The translations under genes and the position numbers were made by a program. The notes under the pieces were generated by a model. The model was not told the origin of the DNA. It saw only the letters and a list, made by a program, of their open reading frames with translations, and did not search any database. This document shows, piece by piece, positions 41,095-53,900 of a DNA stretch of 64,000 nucleotides. The stretch is from Deinandra increscens subsp. villosa (lineage: Eukaryota; Streptophyta; Magnoliopsida; Asterales; Asteraceae), in the NCBI GenBank assembly GCA_039602395.1, contig JBCNJP010000023.1:86497324-86561323 (forward strand), in the 5' to 3' direction. How positions within the stretch are numbered: position 1 is the first letter of the stretch; each line of letters starts with the position of its first letter.

Positions 41095-42660
41095 TTCATT
41101 CAAGAATAACAAATATATATTTATCTGTGTGTATATACTATATAATAATACATATGGAGATGACAACCTTGTTATTTACTTAAACATTAAGTGTTTATGG
41201 GGGATATTAGTTTCTTAAACGGAGAATTAAAATTGTCTTTTAATGTAAAAATAGAAAATAAAACAATCTACTTACTGATAATTGAATTTTATATGATTTA
41301 TATATATAAAGTAAAAAATAAGTCAAATGAAAAATTGTTTTTCAAATACAAAAAAAAAACTACTGTTTTTTAAATTATTGATGTTGCGGTATCACGTAGG
41401 TTCCATACTTAACAAGACAGACGCATTTATATAAAAGTATATGGGCATGTAAATTATAAGTAAAAGGTGGAGGAGGAACTGTTAGAACTAAGTTTATTAA
41501 GATGAAGGTGTTGGAAGGATCAAACTTAAAAGCTTGATGTCTAAGAGAAGTCATACTTAGAGAAGGATGGATTGAATGTAGTATATATTTCTGTCAAGAC
41601 AAATGGGATGGTTAGACTTGTGAAGATAAACCCTATTTAATAGAGGCTAAAGGGAGTAACCCTAATAAAAATTATGGCCTAATTGGGGCCTAATGGACCT
41701 AATGTTATATGTTTGGACATAAGAAGTGGAAACCCACATGAACCCATTCACACCATGTCATTCAGGTAATGTAACTTGAGCTTTTGAGGTGAATATGTTA
41801 AGGTCATTTATTCAATCTAAACTCCTTAACTGGTGTGGGCTTTCAATGCTATGGCTAAGGTGGGTTATGTTGAAGGGCAGATATGGAAAACGTGTCGATG
41901 GGTACCGATTGATCCGGAGTACCCGTATTATCCCGTTCCTTCTTTCAAATTTTGCAACTCTGCGAAAACATAGAAGGATCCATTCGCAAATTCATCACCA
42001 ATCTCCTCTTATTGTCCACCTTAATAAACCTAACAAACCCATATTCACACCATGTCATGTAGGTAAAGTAACTTGAGATTTTGAGATGAATATGTCCACC
42101 TTAATCAACCTAACAAACCCAAATTCACACCATGTCATGTAGGTAAAGTAACTTGAGATTTTGAGATGAATATGTTGAGGTCATCTATTCAATCTCTAAA
42201 TATGACTTCTCATAGACATCAAGCTTTTAAGTTTGATCCTTCCAATACCTTCATCTTAATAAGCTTGGTTCTAATAGTTCCTCCTCCACTTTTTACTTCT
42301 TATAGTTACATGCCCATGTACTTTTGTATATATGAGTATGTCTTGATAAGTACGCAACCTACGTGATACCACAACATCAACAATTTATAAAACGGTATTT
42401 TTTCTGTATTTAAAAGACAATTTTTTATTTAACTTATTTTTACTTTATATATATAAATCATATAAATTCAGTTATCTTTAAGTAGATTATTTTATTTTCT
42501 ATTTTTACATTAAAAGACGATTTTAATTCTTCGTTTAAGAAACTATATATTATCCCCCAAAACACTCAATGTTTAAGTAAATAACAAGCTTGTGTTTGTT
42601 ATCTCCATATGTATTATTATAAAGCTTGTGTTTGTTATCTCCATATGTATTATTATATAG
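41095..42660. repeat. Large inverted repeat (arms of about 470 bp)
   Basis: 41095-41560 is the imperfect reverse complement of 42190-42660: compare 'tggaaggatcaaacttaaaa' with its complement near 42210, and 'gtggtatcacgtagg'-type blocks. The loop of ~630 bp holds an ~84-bp unit ('cacaccatgtcatgtaggta ... gaatatgt') at ~41750, ~42045 and ~42130. This is probably a foldback element or two inverted insertions. Confidence 0.7.
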
Positions 42661-43569
42661 TATATACACATACATAAATATATACTATGTCAAATTTGGT
42701 GGAGCGACATGAAAATTGACAGAATAAAAAGCGAAGATGAATCCTGAGCATACACTACGCCTAATTAGGGTGGAGTGAAAAGTAAATTGACAAAATATAC
42801 AGCAAAATAGCAGCAAATGTACTACGGTTATAAATAGCGTTTGTTGGAAACGTACTTTGGTCAGTGCCCACTTCGCTATTGCCGCTAGTCTTGTTTTAGA
42901 CACTATCCACATTAGTATCCGCTCTTCCTTTCACATCTCTCCACCTCTCAAGGTTTACTACTTTCACTTATGAAATTGATGCATTCTCTAATAGTCTAAT
43001 GTGCCATTGAATTTTGATTACAGTCAAGTTTTCAAAACTATTTTATTGCAACAAAAGGTTGTTCAGGACAGGTTGATAAAAGCCGGTGAGATGATTGTTT
43101 AACCGGAGCTGGCAACACTGGTACAACATGTATTATGAAATGAACGTCAATGCTGTTATAACATGTACTATGAAATGAACACGAGGAAATGATGATGTTT
43201 AAACCAGGTTATCATCATGTTTTATGTTGATTATATATTTATATTCAAACAATTACATGTTTTTTTATTAGGTTTGATTAAACATGATGATTATATTATA
43301 GCAATTACATGTTTTTTATTCGGTTTGATTCATTTATGGTGTATGTATGAATGCATATATGTTATTAATATTTAATAAGAGAGAGTTGATATTTAATAGG
43401 AGAGAAATGTTAGGTTTTACAGTGGTATTCGGGTGACACGTTTAGTAACATTTTTTACTAAACTTAAATGTATATTTCTATAACATACTAAACCGTAAAA
43501 CTGTTCACGAACAAATCACCAGTTACACGCAAACACAAAATAAATAATTCAACAAAAATATTATAATAT
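42661..43569. other. AT-rich DNA, nothing recognised
   Basis: A short near-duplicate ('acatgta(t/c)tatgaaatgaac') sits at ~43128 and ~43164, and 'caattacatgttttttatt' occurs twice. No gene. Confidence 0.4.
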
Positions 43570-44165
43570 TTATATAATTAGATTTAGATATACTTTAGCC
43601 GGATCCGAACATCCGTTCGAGACACCGGGATTCAACATGTCGACACTAGGGTTGAACGAAATCGTCGACTCGAACTTGCAAGTCAGATCAACAACAGTCT
43701 TGACCGGAGAAGTCGTGATGATTTCTTCGTCACCAAGAAACGGGGTGACCGGTAGAGGCAGAATCGTCCCTAAACACAAACTGGAACCGGGGTTAGAAAC
43801 CCCAGGCTCGACAGTCACCACCGGCGGCGCCACGGTTGGCCGGCGATGGTGGTGCTCCGTTCGCCGGAGGCAGGGCGGCGAAGGTGGTCGGAGAAAACTT
43901 TACCGGATGGAGCGATGTGGGCCACGAGCGGGACGGGATAGAAGGAGCGGGGGTTCGCGAGTCAGCAGCGGCGACGCATGTGGTCATGGCGGCGGCAGTA
44001 GTTGGTGGCGACGACATGGTGGCGCGACGAGGTGGCGGAGGCGTACAGTGGTGGACCATGGCGCGACAGCGGTTTGCAGCGGCGGGTAACGACAGCTCGC
44101 TAGAGCCGATCGCTGACGGTCGGCAGACCGGGCGGTGGTGCTGGCCGGAATCGCAGAGAGAATGA
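43570..44165. other. GC-rich island with overlapping open frames
   Basis: It stands out from its AT-rich surroundings. Frames are open on both strands (for example + 43637-44089 and - 44059-43793), which is expected of GC-rich low-complexity DNA rich in CGG and GGTG repeats. The minus frame 43833-43570 (ITTSPVKTVVDLTCKFEST) looks somewhat protein-like but matches nothing I know. It could be a first-exon fragment or the GC-rich part of an old LTR. Confidence 0.3.
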
Positions 44166-44497
44166 GAATAACAAACTAATTAAGTAAAAGCATAATTACT
44201 TATGTAAACTCGGTTTAATGGTAGACATTTAGCCCAATCAACCCATACTCGCTTAATCATCATCCAAGTTTGTCTCGTTAACCCCGTTGAGAGTTCGTTA
44301 TCGATTTCTAAACTTCGAGAGGTTATTCTTGCCATTTATTAAACCCCATTTAATTAAACAAATTCGCAGGGCCGAATCTTTAATTGTTCGAAACCTGATC
44401 TCTTGTGATATAAGTTGTGAAAGGACCATTCTTGCCATATTCCAAAAGTCAATTTGAGGATTCCTTTTAACCGTCGGCCGAAAATATGATCATCACC
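44166..44497. other. AT-rich DNA, nothing recognised
   Basis: No feature can be supported. Confidence 0.4.
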
Positions 44498-46074
44498 CAG
44501 GGGCGGACTTATAGTATACGCAGGGGTAGCGTCCGCTACCCCTGAACTTGTAACGCGATGTAGAACTTTTTTTTAAGTTTTAGGTAATTCGTTACCCCTG
44601 AAACGATTTTTCCGCTACCCCTAAAATTATATTACGTTACCCCTCGAACTTTATTATGGTTTTTATTCAAAACCCGATATGAGAATATGATCAAACGCCC
44701 GTTGTTAGTTAAAACAGAACAACTAACAAGTTTGTGCTATTTAAAAATAAAAGTTATAAATTCAGGGGGTAAGATGTAAATTTTTGAAAATTAAATCTTG
44801 TTTGGGAATTGGGATCAGTTAACAAGTATAAAAAAAAGTCGCTGGAGTCCAGTGTTCCACTTTTCCCCTGTTCCACTTTTCACCTTAAGAAGGTCACCGG
44901 CCGGCGATTTCGAGGACTACCGGCGTCAAATTCCGACTTCCGAGAATCCGAGCACGGCTGATTTCGACTTTTCGAGGGTCACCGACTTCCGGCAAATCAT
45001 TTTCCGTTTTCTTAATATTTAAATTTTAGGATTTAGGGTTTATAAAACAGGATGCATTGGTTGGTTTCAGGAGTCCAATGGCAAACAGTGATTAGTCATC
45101 GGTTTTGTAGGATGAAAGTTTTCAAGTTTGTAAACTACTGTCGTTTACATATGATTTTTATAAAACAGGATAATGGAACATATGTCTACATAATGTATGC
45201 TATAGTGAATTTGGTTAGGTTTTATTTTATGGCAAGAGGTATTCTAACATATTTTAAGAAATTTAAATTTGTATTTTATATGCACTTGTTGGACGAGATT
45301 TAAGTCTCACAAATGCTTTATCAAAACATCTTGAAAAAAAAGTTCAAGACTTGTTAGAAGCGAGTAAGTTGATAAACCGGGCAAAACGAGCATTGAATGA
45401 TCTTAGACAAACAAAGTTTGATGATATGTTGAAAAAAGTCAAATCTTTTCTTGAAATACACAAAATTGAGATGTTAGATATGACGAAAAGTTATGGAAAT
45501 CAAAGAAACAGAAAGAATGTCATAACTAATCGACATCATTTTGAAGTTGAAGTTTTTAATACTGTTTTGGATATGCAAATTTTAGAACTTGGAAGTCGAT
45601 TCAACGAGGTATCAACTAATTTGCTAGAAAATATGCCCGGTTTAAATCCTTGTGATTCATTTTCTAAGTTTGACACATCTAAGATCATGGCATTTTCTGT
45701 GATGTATTCGAATGATTTTAGTAACGAAGAAAGAGGTTGTCTTTTGGGTGATCTTACGGTCTTTTATCACACCATGAAGGAAGATGATAAATATGAGAAT
45801 TTGGATGGAATTTGTGACATTGCTCGTGTAATGGTGGAATCCGGAAAACATAATATATTTCATTTGGTTTATCGAGGTATTGAAGCTAGCATTGGTTTTA
45901 CTGGTTGCAACTGCAACCGTGGAGAGATGCTTTTCAAAAATGAAGCTTATCAAGACGGATTTACGGAATAGAATGGGTGATGAGTATTTGAACAATGCTC
46001 TCGTTTGTGCGGTCGAAAACCTTCTTTACCCCATGATCAACCTCTCGAAATCTCTATCTGTATGGCTAACCTGA
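44498..46074 (+). mobile_element. Autonomous-derived hAT element, left terminus to transposase end
   Basis: Begins CAGGGGCGGAC, a hAT-type terminus, with a 24-bp palindrome (CAGGGGTAGCG, two bases, then its complement) 23 bp inside. A leader and the broken transposase follow. No matching right terminus was found, so the element is truncated or rearranged beyond 46074. Confidence 0.7.
45285..46074 (+). pseudogene. hAT transposase, C-terminal half, frameshifted
   Basis: The frame before 45351 is already coding (SLTNALSKHLEKKVQDLLEA). It continues with KRALNDLRQTKFDDMLKKVK, ITNRHHFEVEVFNTVLDMQ, RFNEVSTNLLENMPGLNPCD and SFSKFDTSKI. This order is typical of plant hAT proteins with a TTF zinc finger and DUF4371. 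Near 45890 a one-base shift moves the reading from the first frame (stop 45971) to the second, which carries the hAT dimerisation region VATATVERCFSKMKLIKTDL, then RNRMGDEYLNNALVCAVE, and ends at 46074. The N-terminal half and catalytic Asp residues are absent. Confidence 0.85.
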
Positions 46075-47098
46075 ACTAGGATGAGGTCACGATCAGGCGA
46101 AGTTTTTGGAGAATCGAATACCAATGGAAGGATTATGTTATAAATTATATGATGATTTTGTTTATATTATATTGCATACTCTGATGAGTGGTTCTGTTTT
46201 AACCCAAAGGTAGTTTTGGGTCGGCATTCGCTAAACCTCGTTGGGTAGAATGTTTTTTAAGTAGCAAAATTTTCCAGGATCGATTTTCCAAATGTGTTAT
46301 TCCGCATTTTAGAGGAAAGGGTGTTACAGTTCGTTGTAAATATGAACTTGTAGCATGAATTGTCTAACTAATCTTACTTAACAGACTTAAGTTGAAATAG
46401 TGGGAAAAAAATAAAAGATCTGAAAACTTCTTAGGCAGAAAACATGATCAGGAGGTGGGAGAGGGAAGAATAAAATTAGGGTTTATTACATATTGAGGAG
46501 CAAGTGCACATTATGGTGGGATTCATAGGAAATTCAAAAATTTGACTAGCAAACCACATCTAATCTATGTTTTTCTTCTCCATATATTGTTGCTCTCCTT
46601 ATCAAGTAAGTTGACTTTATGTGTTGCATGTACATGAACTCTTCACTCTTGTTGATTAAGCCTGGATTACTAGTTGAATGTGGTTGTTAGGTGTAAGTGG
46701 AGCATGAATTCAAGTTTCATAGTTTTATCTTAGTAAATTTTAGTGGAATTTGTAAGGTGGGTCTAACCCACTACATAGAAATTGAAATATATGATGAATA
46801 CTTGAGTAGGATGATTTATTTGACTTCAAGTATGCTTATGAATGTGCTAAAATTTGTTAATGTGAGATAAGATATGAATTTAAGAGTAAGTATGTGGAGT
46901 TGTGATAAATCGGCAGGTGCAATACCATTACGATGGATTAGATTTTTTGATGCACACCATGTGTTTGTTAAAATGCCTAGAAAAAAATTAGAGTTTCAAA
47001 GTAGGTAAATTGTACCAATAATTTTATGTGGTGAAAAGATTGGGTGTTATGTTTAGTCATGAATATGAATTGTAATATAAAAAACTAAGTACACTGTA
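46075..47098. other. AT-rich DNA, nothing recognised
   Basis: Possibly 3' flank of the hAT element. No ORF or repeat border. Confidence 0.4.
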
Positions 47099-47404
47099 GG
47101 TGAAGGCAGTGGCGGATCCAGGAAAGAATATCAGGGGTAGCGGGGACTAACGGGGGTTCGGGGGCAGCGCCCCCGAATTTTTTTTTTAGGTAGTTAACGG
47201 GCTTTTAATCATATTTTTAAGGGGCTTTTGATCATATTATTAAGTAAAAGCCATAAAATTTCTTCCAGGGGTCGCGAAAAATTTGTTTCAGGGGTCGCGA
47301 AAAACCGAAAACCTATTAAAAAAAAAAATTGCACGTCGGGGTAAAAGTTCAGGGGTAGCGGGCGCTACCCCTGGGACCCAAGTAGGTCCGCCCCTGGGTG
47401 AAGG
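47099..47404. mobile_element. hAT MITE (47107-47396) with perfect 8-bp TSD
   Basis: GGTGAAGG occurs at 47099-47106 and 47397-47404. Ends are CAGTGGCGGATCC and its near-complement GGTCCGCCCCTG. The right end has the same 24-bp palindrome as the hAT element at 44498, and the outer 50 bp of the two are alike. 290 bp, no ORF: a non-autonomous derivative of that hAT family. Confidence 0.95.
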
Positions 47405-49273
47405 CGGTTGAAGCTCGGGTCAACAGGGAATTGGCAATTTGAAGCTTAAAGGTAACATTTAGTTGTTTCATGTTATGTTGTATGCTAATGTAACCTATGC
47501 ACTTAAATATGAATAAGATGACAAGATGAAATAGTAATGAATGTGGAAGTACTAAGCTGGTGAATATTGCCTGAAGTATGTATAACATGGTGAATTTGAC
47601 CTGTTGGATCTTATAGAATTAATTAATGATTGTTGTAGTTGAAAGTATGCACCTTCTTGTGGAGTTGAATTGTTTGGTCTTCGACCTTTATACATCTAGT
47701 ATTGGATGGAAGTATGTGGGACGGAGTTCTAATAACTCTATTTAAGTAGGTAAATGTGGTATATTTAAAATCATATGGAGTTGTTTAGATAATATGCATA
47801 TGCTTATATGTGTTGTGATTATGATAGTACAAGTCAAGTTGTGATTGCTATGCTAGTTGTGGAAATAGGCTAATTATATCCTTGTGATGAGAAGAAAAAG
47901 TACACAATAACATTGGCCTCATAGGTAAGTCTTTTTACACTAACAGGTCAATGTGTAGCCCGATTCTACACCTAGTGTTCTCATTAATTATACTTGAATT
48001 TCACATTTTACTTGATTAAACAGTGTCTTCTTACAAATTATATAATTTGTTTGTCACAATGAAGTATCAAACAATTAATGGATCTACTCCCAAACCATTA
48101 AAAAGGAGAAACCTGAGGCTGCAGGGGAATTGGAAATCCAACTATTTCAGCTGGTAAGCATATAACTTCATAAGCTATATGTGTTAATATATGTAATAAT
48201 GTCAATGCTGGCTGACTATTCATGTTTATGTTGACTGCAATTGTTTATGGATCAGACACTTTGGAGCTGAAAATAAATTAATAATGTGTCTTTAATACAC
48301 AATGTGTTAAAAACAAGCGGCTGAAAATTGTTGGTGACAAATCGACATCTATCCATAAGCGAGGGAAGAGGATGTGTACGTAGAACTTGTATGCAATACG
48401 GTTATCACGACACAAGTAACTGTCCATGGAAGAAATTGATAAACAAGGAACCTGAAACTAAAGATAAAACCGTGGGAAACACATCATCAAAGGACGAAGA
48501 TGGAATCTGAAGTCATTTCATGTTTTTAGGAGCACTTTATAATCAGTTGTTTATCTAAAATTAGTTAATAGCGTATGCGTGGTTGTTTTCATACAACATT
48601 AAGTTAATTATGTTTGAAATGCTTTGCCTTATATATTTAAAAACAATTTCCACTCAAAACACTATGCATTAACTTATGTTAATCTTGGATGATTATTCAG
48701 TATTGCATACATAGAGCATGTTATAATGGATAACATATCCAATTCATTTTCATTATTGCATGCTCCCAGCATGAATAAATGGTTAACAAACGGTTATTAA
48801 GGAAACCGGCCGGACCGGCTTATTACCGGTTCTTGGTCAAAAAATGTTAAACCAGTGATGACCAATTAGGAACCGGGTGAAAACCGGTTGGAAATCAGAC
48901 CTACAACCGGCTTATTTGATCACTTCTATTCATAATCTATTTTTCGTAGTGGTGACTGTTGCATGTTCCGCATACCCTTATGTTTCATATGAAACATTAA
49001 TGTATTTATTTGTATATTATATTCTTGCAATATTGCAAATACAGAATACTTGCATAGTTGCATATTATAAAATCTGAAAGTAAATTTGAAATATACGGTT
49101 TCCTAAGAAAAAAGGTTGGCAAATTTGAATATTTGCCAAATTACCATTATTCCTTTTTTTATTATATTTAATTAAAAAATTCAAATATAAAATAGATGGT
49201 TATAATTGGCTCTCGCAACATATTTAGTTCTCAAAAACTAATTGGTTCTCGTATGAACGTCCTTATATATATA
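47405..49273. other. AT-rich DNA, with one possible short zinc-knuckle reading
   Basis: 48328-48510 (+) reads RTCMQYGYHDTSNCPWKK, loosely like a retroviral or MULE zinc knuckle but missing the canonical spacing. 48800-48910 is rich in ccgg words like 'accggcc', perhaps a MITE. Nothing else recognised. Confidence 0.3.
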
Positions 49274-49591
49274 CTAGGTTAGTAACCCGTAAACTATATT
49301 GGTTGAATTTTAGTTCATAAAATGAGATAAATAAAAGAAAAAAAATGATGAGAGATTTCAAAATTTAAGTTTAGAAATTTTAAAAGATTTAAAGTTCAAT
49401 TACATTAATTAGAAATTTAAATTTTATTAAATGTAAGGTTAATTTTATATTTGGAAAGTTGAAATAATATATTGAATTTATTTTAAAATTTTTATATATT
49501 GATCTATTATAGTGTTCACATGTGGACATGATGATGTGGAAGCCCTAGAAAAAGGCCATGTGGCAACCATTTTATTGATTTATTAGGTTAA

Positions 49592-49594
<3 letters not shown>
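49274..49594 (-). mobile_element. Non-autonomous Helitron-like element 1
   Basis: On the minus strand it would start TCTTTAACC after a T-rich TA tract and end ...CTAG at 49274 with T following. It shares the 'tggttgccacatggcc' block with element 2. The 3' hairpin is weak, so this call is tentative. Confidence 0.45.

Positions 49595-49640
<46 letters not shown>
49593..49640. repeat. (TA)n microsatellite between Helitron-like elements
   Basis: About 48 bp of TA repeats. Confidence 0.95.
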
Positions 49641-49643
<3 letters not shown>

Positions 49644-50029
49644 CTAGTTTTTGATACCCGTGCGACGCACGGACGGTTTTAAAAAACGAATACAAAATTT
49701 AACATGTTATAAAAATGTAATTCGATAATTAGAATTAAAGAAAAAAGTAACATTCGACAATATAAAAAGTTATAAATTAAAAAAATAAGTATTCATATCC
49801 TCATTTATTATTAATCAATTTCATTTAATTTCAGTTTTTAAATTAGGATATGAGATATGCATTTATTGTCAATTATTTTGTTAAAAAATTAGTTAATGAC
49901 TTTATCAATTATTCAAACCAATTAGAAAAATATAAATAAGGCAAACCATTTGAGCGGGAAAATGAAAAAAAACGATTGTTGTGGTGATGCCATGTGGCAT
50001 TCAATCTTTTCATATATATATTATATAGA
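49644..50029 (-). mobile_element. Non-autonomous Helitron-like element 2
   Basis: The minus strand ends with a perfect 7-bp-stem hairpin (CCGTGCG-T-CGCACGG, 49658-49672), ten bases, then CTAG (49644-49647) followed by T: the canonical Helitron 3' terminus. The 5' end is probably TCTATATAATA at 50029, next to a T. 386 bp, no ORF. Confidence 0.65.
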
Positions 50030-50039
50030 TATATATATA

Positions 50040-50624
50040 CTAGCCGTGTGCCCGCGCGTTGCGGCGGCAACAATTTATAGCGTATTATTTGTCTTCTGTT
50101 CGCTTGTCATGGCGGCACGACAATTTACATCGAGGTATTCGTTTTTTTAAAACTCAAACAAATAACAACAAACACTCGAATTGAAATATATATTGGTCAC
50201 AAACATGGTAATTTAAAACCAAATGAGTTGTAAGACAGAAGTCATCAACATAGTTTAAAGCGTGTTTAAAGCGTGTTATTTGTCTTCTATTCGCACATTC
50301 GGCGGTGACGACATTTTACCACGCGATATTTGTTCATGTTAGCACGATTTGACGCAATAACAATTTATAATGCGATACATGCACGTTCAACGACAAAGTT
50401 TTTACAATTTTTTATTGAAACCTTGGATTTAAAAACACAACCTTTGCACTCTTTATCATATAAGAGAATAAACAAATTATGAACTCAAAAACGAATATTT
50501 AGATTAAAAGAAGATAAAGATAGCATAAAAAGGTAAATAACAACCATTATAAGAACAATCCATCCATTTATCAGTATCTCCTACCATAATCGTATCATGA
50601 TATACATACCTCCTTATCTAAAAT

Positions 50625-50674
<50 letters not shown>

Positions 50675-50900
50675 CAAAATATATCGTTGCGGCGGGCAAC
50701 GATTTATAGCGTGTAATTTGTTTTCTATTTGCACGTCTGGCGGCAGACAATAGTTTATAGCTCGTAAATTGTCTTGTGTCCGCGTGTTGCGATAGGCGAC
50801 ACTTTATAGTGTGTTATTTGTCTTATGTCTGCGTGTGTGACAAAGTCGACAATTTATAATGTGGTACTTGATTTATGTTAATTTATCAATCCACTCGTGA
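50040..50900 (-). repeat. Helitron-like 3' end with degenerate minisatellite
   Basis: CTAG at 50040-50043 is followed by a GC-rich imperfect hairpin (cccgcgcgttgcggcgg). Units of roughly 60-90 bp built on 'gttgcggcgg(g)caac.atttatagcgtgttatttgtcttctattcgca' recur about eight times to ~50900, split by other DNA and a (TA)n tract at 50627-50672. Confidence 0.6.
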
Positions 50901-53900
50901 TATATTGTATTTTACGTTTTTATTTTTCTCATTTGTAGCATCATTGTGGTCTATAAATTTCATAGCCTTTTAGATCTCAACTAAAAAAAAACACTCAAGC
51001 GTTATGTACACTAACATAAAAAAAACGATTCTAATATTCATATACAGATTTTTATACCTTTGCATGTATACTTGCATACAATACCAAGTGACAATACAAA
51101 GATAAAAATTTTATAAATATTTGTCTTTTAAAGCAACACAAACAACCAAAACGAACAATGGATACTTCGAATTTTATCTCAGAATTAGAAAGCAGATCAT
51201 CCCCATTACCACAAGCCCATTCCCATATCTCATTAGCCCAATACCTCTTGCCATGTATCATTAGCCCAATACCTCTTGCCATGTATCATTAGCCCAATAT
51301 GCAAATCATCGTCTTTATGCCCCTGCCACATCACTTTAATTTCACTTATTATATTCCCATTCGAAAGATTGACCATGAAGGTCAACCTGTTGACCGAAAA
51401 GTCAACCCATTCCCAAAAAATACAAAATGTCTTTAGGGCTTCCATATCAACAGCTTGAGCAGCACATGAGACACCAACCATTCTGCCCAACTTAATCAAC
51501 TGACCCAACATAACCCTTGCCATTTTGACCAAAAAGTCAACACTGCCACTAAAAACCATCCCTGCTACAAACCATCCTCCAACTTCTTTTAATACAATTC
51601 AGACCAATCCATCCTATATCATACATCCACTTAACCTGCCACATCCCCCATTTGACTTTTACATGCCACTTTGGTCCAATTAGACTAAAAACGTCAAACA
51701 ACTTCACTTTCTTCCTATAACTTTGCACAGACTTATAATGAACACCAATCAGACTATCCAACTCATTATCCATATACCATTTCTATCATTTTTATGCCCT
51801 TCCTCACCAGCACTAACAATTTAAAACAAAGAAATATACAAAAAAAGCAAATAAATACAAACCCGTGTCACAAGAAAAGTTCTTGCTGAGGCGTTCCAAG
51901 AAATTGGTCATTAGCCTTCTTGAACCAATTCTTACAAAATCATCCCTACTTCTAACTAAATATGTACCTGCAGGTCTTTTACATGTCTAAAATATGATGG
52001 TTTTGTGCCTTTATCCCTTCCCTAACGCGAATATTCCTCAAACTGCTACTCTGCACCACACTTCTTCTTTGGGCCACTCTCTGCAGGTTCTGCACATGAT
52101 TACGTACAACAATATTAAGCACACAAACTCTAACTTAGTAACAATTACAGCAAACTAAGCACTACTGCAGTTTCATTTGCAGTTGAAATTACAAACCATA
52201 ACTTAGTAATATTTTGGCCAATTCTTATTAAGCACTGTTGCAGTCTCTTGTATCACTTCATGAATCGGGTGACTAAAGGCCGAATAACACATATCAAAAG
52301 AAAGGTTTTAGACCATCCTTAGCTTATAAGACGATCATAAAACAAGATATCGATTACGTCTAAGGATTTGGAGTTTAGAAAAATAAAAATAGATATGTGA
52401 CTAAATATTCAAATATCTTATAACTATATGCGTGAAATATATTTGACATAATGATAATGATATAAAACAAAAAATTGCTATTTTTGTAACTTTGTTTTTC
52501 ATTTCTCAATATTCAGTATTCTCAAGAAAGATACTATTAAATCAAGAATTTTTTTTAAACGAATAAGAAGGGAAATGGATGGTCCAGAACCCACTGAATC
52601 AAGAATTTTGGTAAAAGTTTGAATTGACTCGTTATGACCCGCACACGCTATGACACACACCCAAATTGACCTGTTCTGACCCGCTTCCATTTTGACCCAC
52701 GACCCGACCCGACTATTTTGCCAGGTCTGGTTGTAGGTTTGTCAGATGAAACTTGCTGAGATATCAAAAATTCACAAAGGTACTATGCAGATCAGTAAGT
52801 AATAATAGAGTACATAATAAGTTACAGCAAGCAAAGGAAATAAAGCCACAACTCTGCATCATTAACCCATTTGACCCGTTTTAACCCATTTACTTCAATA
52901 CACTTATGAGATAAGGTCCCAGGTTAATAGAAAATATAGATATTTAAAATATAGAAAATTCGACAAAAAGGTCAACTTTTAAATGGCATTACAAACTTTC
53001 ATTATAAACAAACTTTCATCAAAAATATTTTTATTCTAGAATAAATAGCCTTTGTAAGTGGGCTGACCTGGTTGCTCTCAATAATTGTTTTCTTGATAAA
53101 CCAAGGGCAATAACACATCAACCAAGTTCTGAAAAATCAATGAAAATGATATATAATCAGTTATTATGCTAACTAAGGACCAAAAAACATACCAAAATAA
53201 AATAGTCCATAAATAGTCCAACCCTGTATATCAACCAGCCTTTTTATATTCTTTGAATCTGAATTGAAATTCAAAATTGCACACAGTTAGAGTGAAACAC
53301 AACCTGTAAACCTTCAATTAATAAGCATACAAACTATAAAAAAACAAAAATCCATATTGTTATAAGTTTCATATATCGAACTCAACCAATAGCACTTCAA
53401 GTAATAAGTATTACTTGTCATGGAGGTAAAGTTAATACATAAAAGCTGCAACTAAAATCCCCTTGTATAGAACCTAAGTTCAAAGAAGTTATGAATAACC
53501 CACCAGCTGATAGAAAAACAATAATCACCACAAATTCTTTACATTGAGCTCAGGAACCGCTTTACCTTTTCTCGACATTTTACTATAGACCGCAAATCTT
53601 ATTGTTATTTGAAATAGGTCAAATGTATATATAGTTTTCAATATCATATCTAAACCATTACTATTTAAAGAACAAAAAAAAAATGTATGTGGGTCAACCA
53701 AATTTAAGTGTGCTAATAAGCAATAACCCACTTTAACCTTCAGAAGTGTTAACTTATTACTCAATCTAAAATGGATACAGACCTGAAAAAGAACAACCTT
53801 TTTTGCATTAACAAAACTATATAATCTAAAAGAACCATGGATTGTAAACCTTACCTTGACTAACCTCTATCAATGTTCAGGTCAAGCCTTCTTATGTGTC

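Noticed and set aside
48328..48510. Retroviral-type zinc knuckle
   Set aside because: Cys/His spacing does not fit CX2CX4HX4C and no gag or transposase context surrounds it.
51233..51559. 108-codon minus-strand ORF as a gene
   Set aside because: No recognisable domain, overlaps a 28-bp duplication, and no neighbouring exons could be chained.
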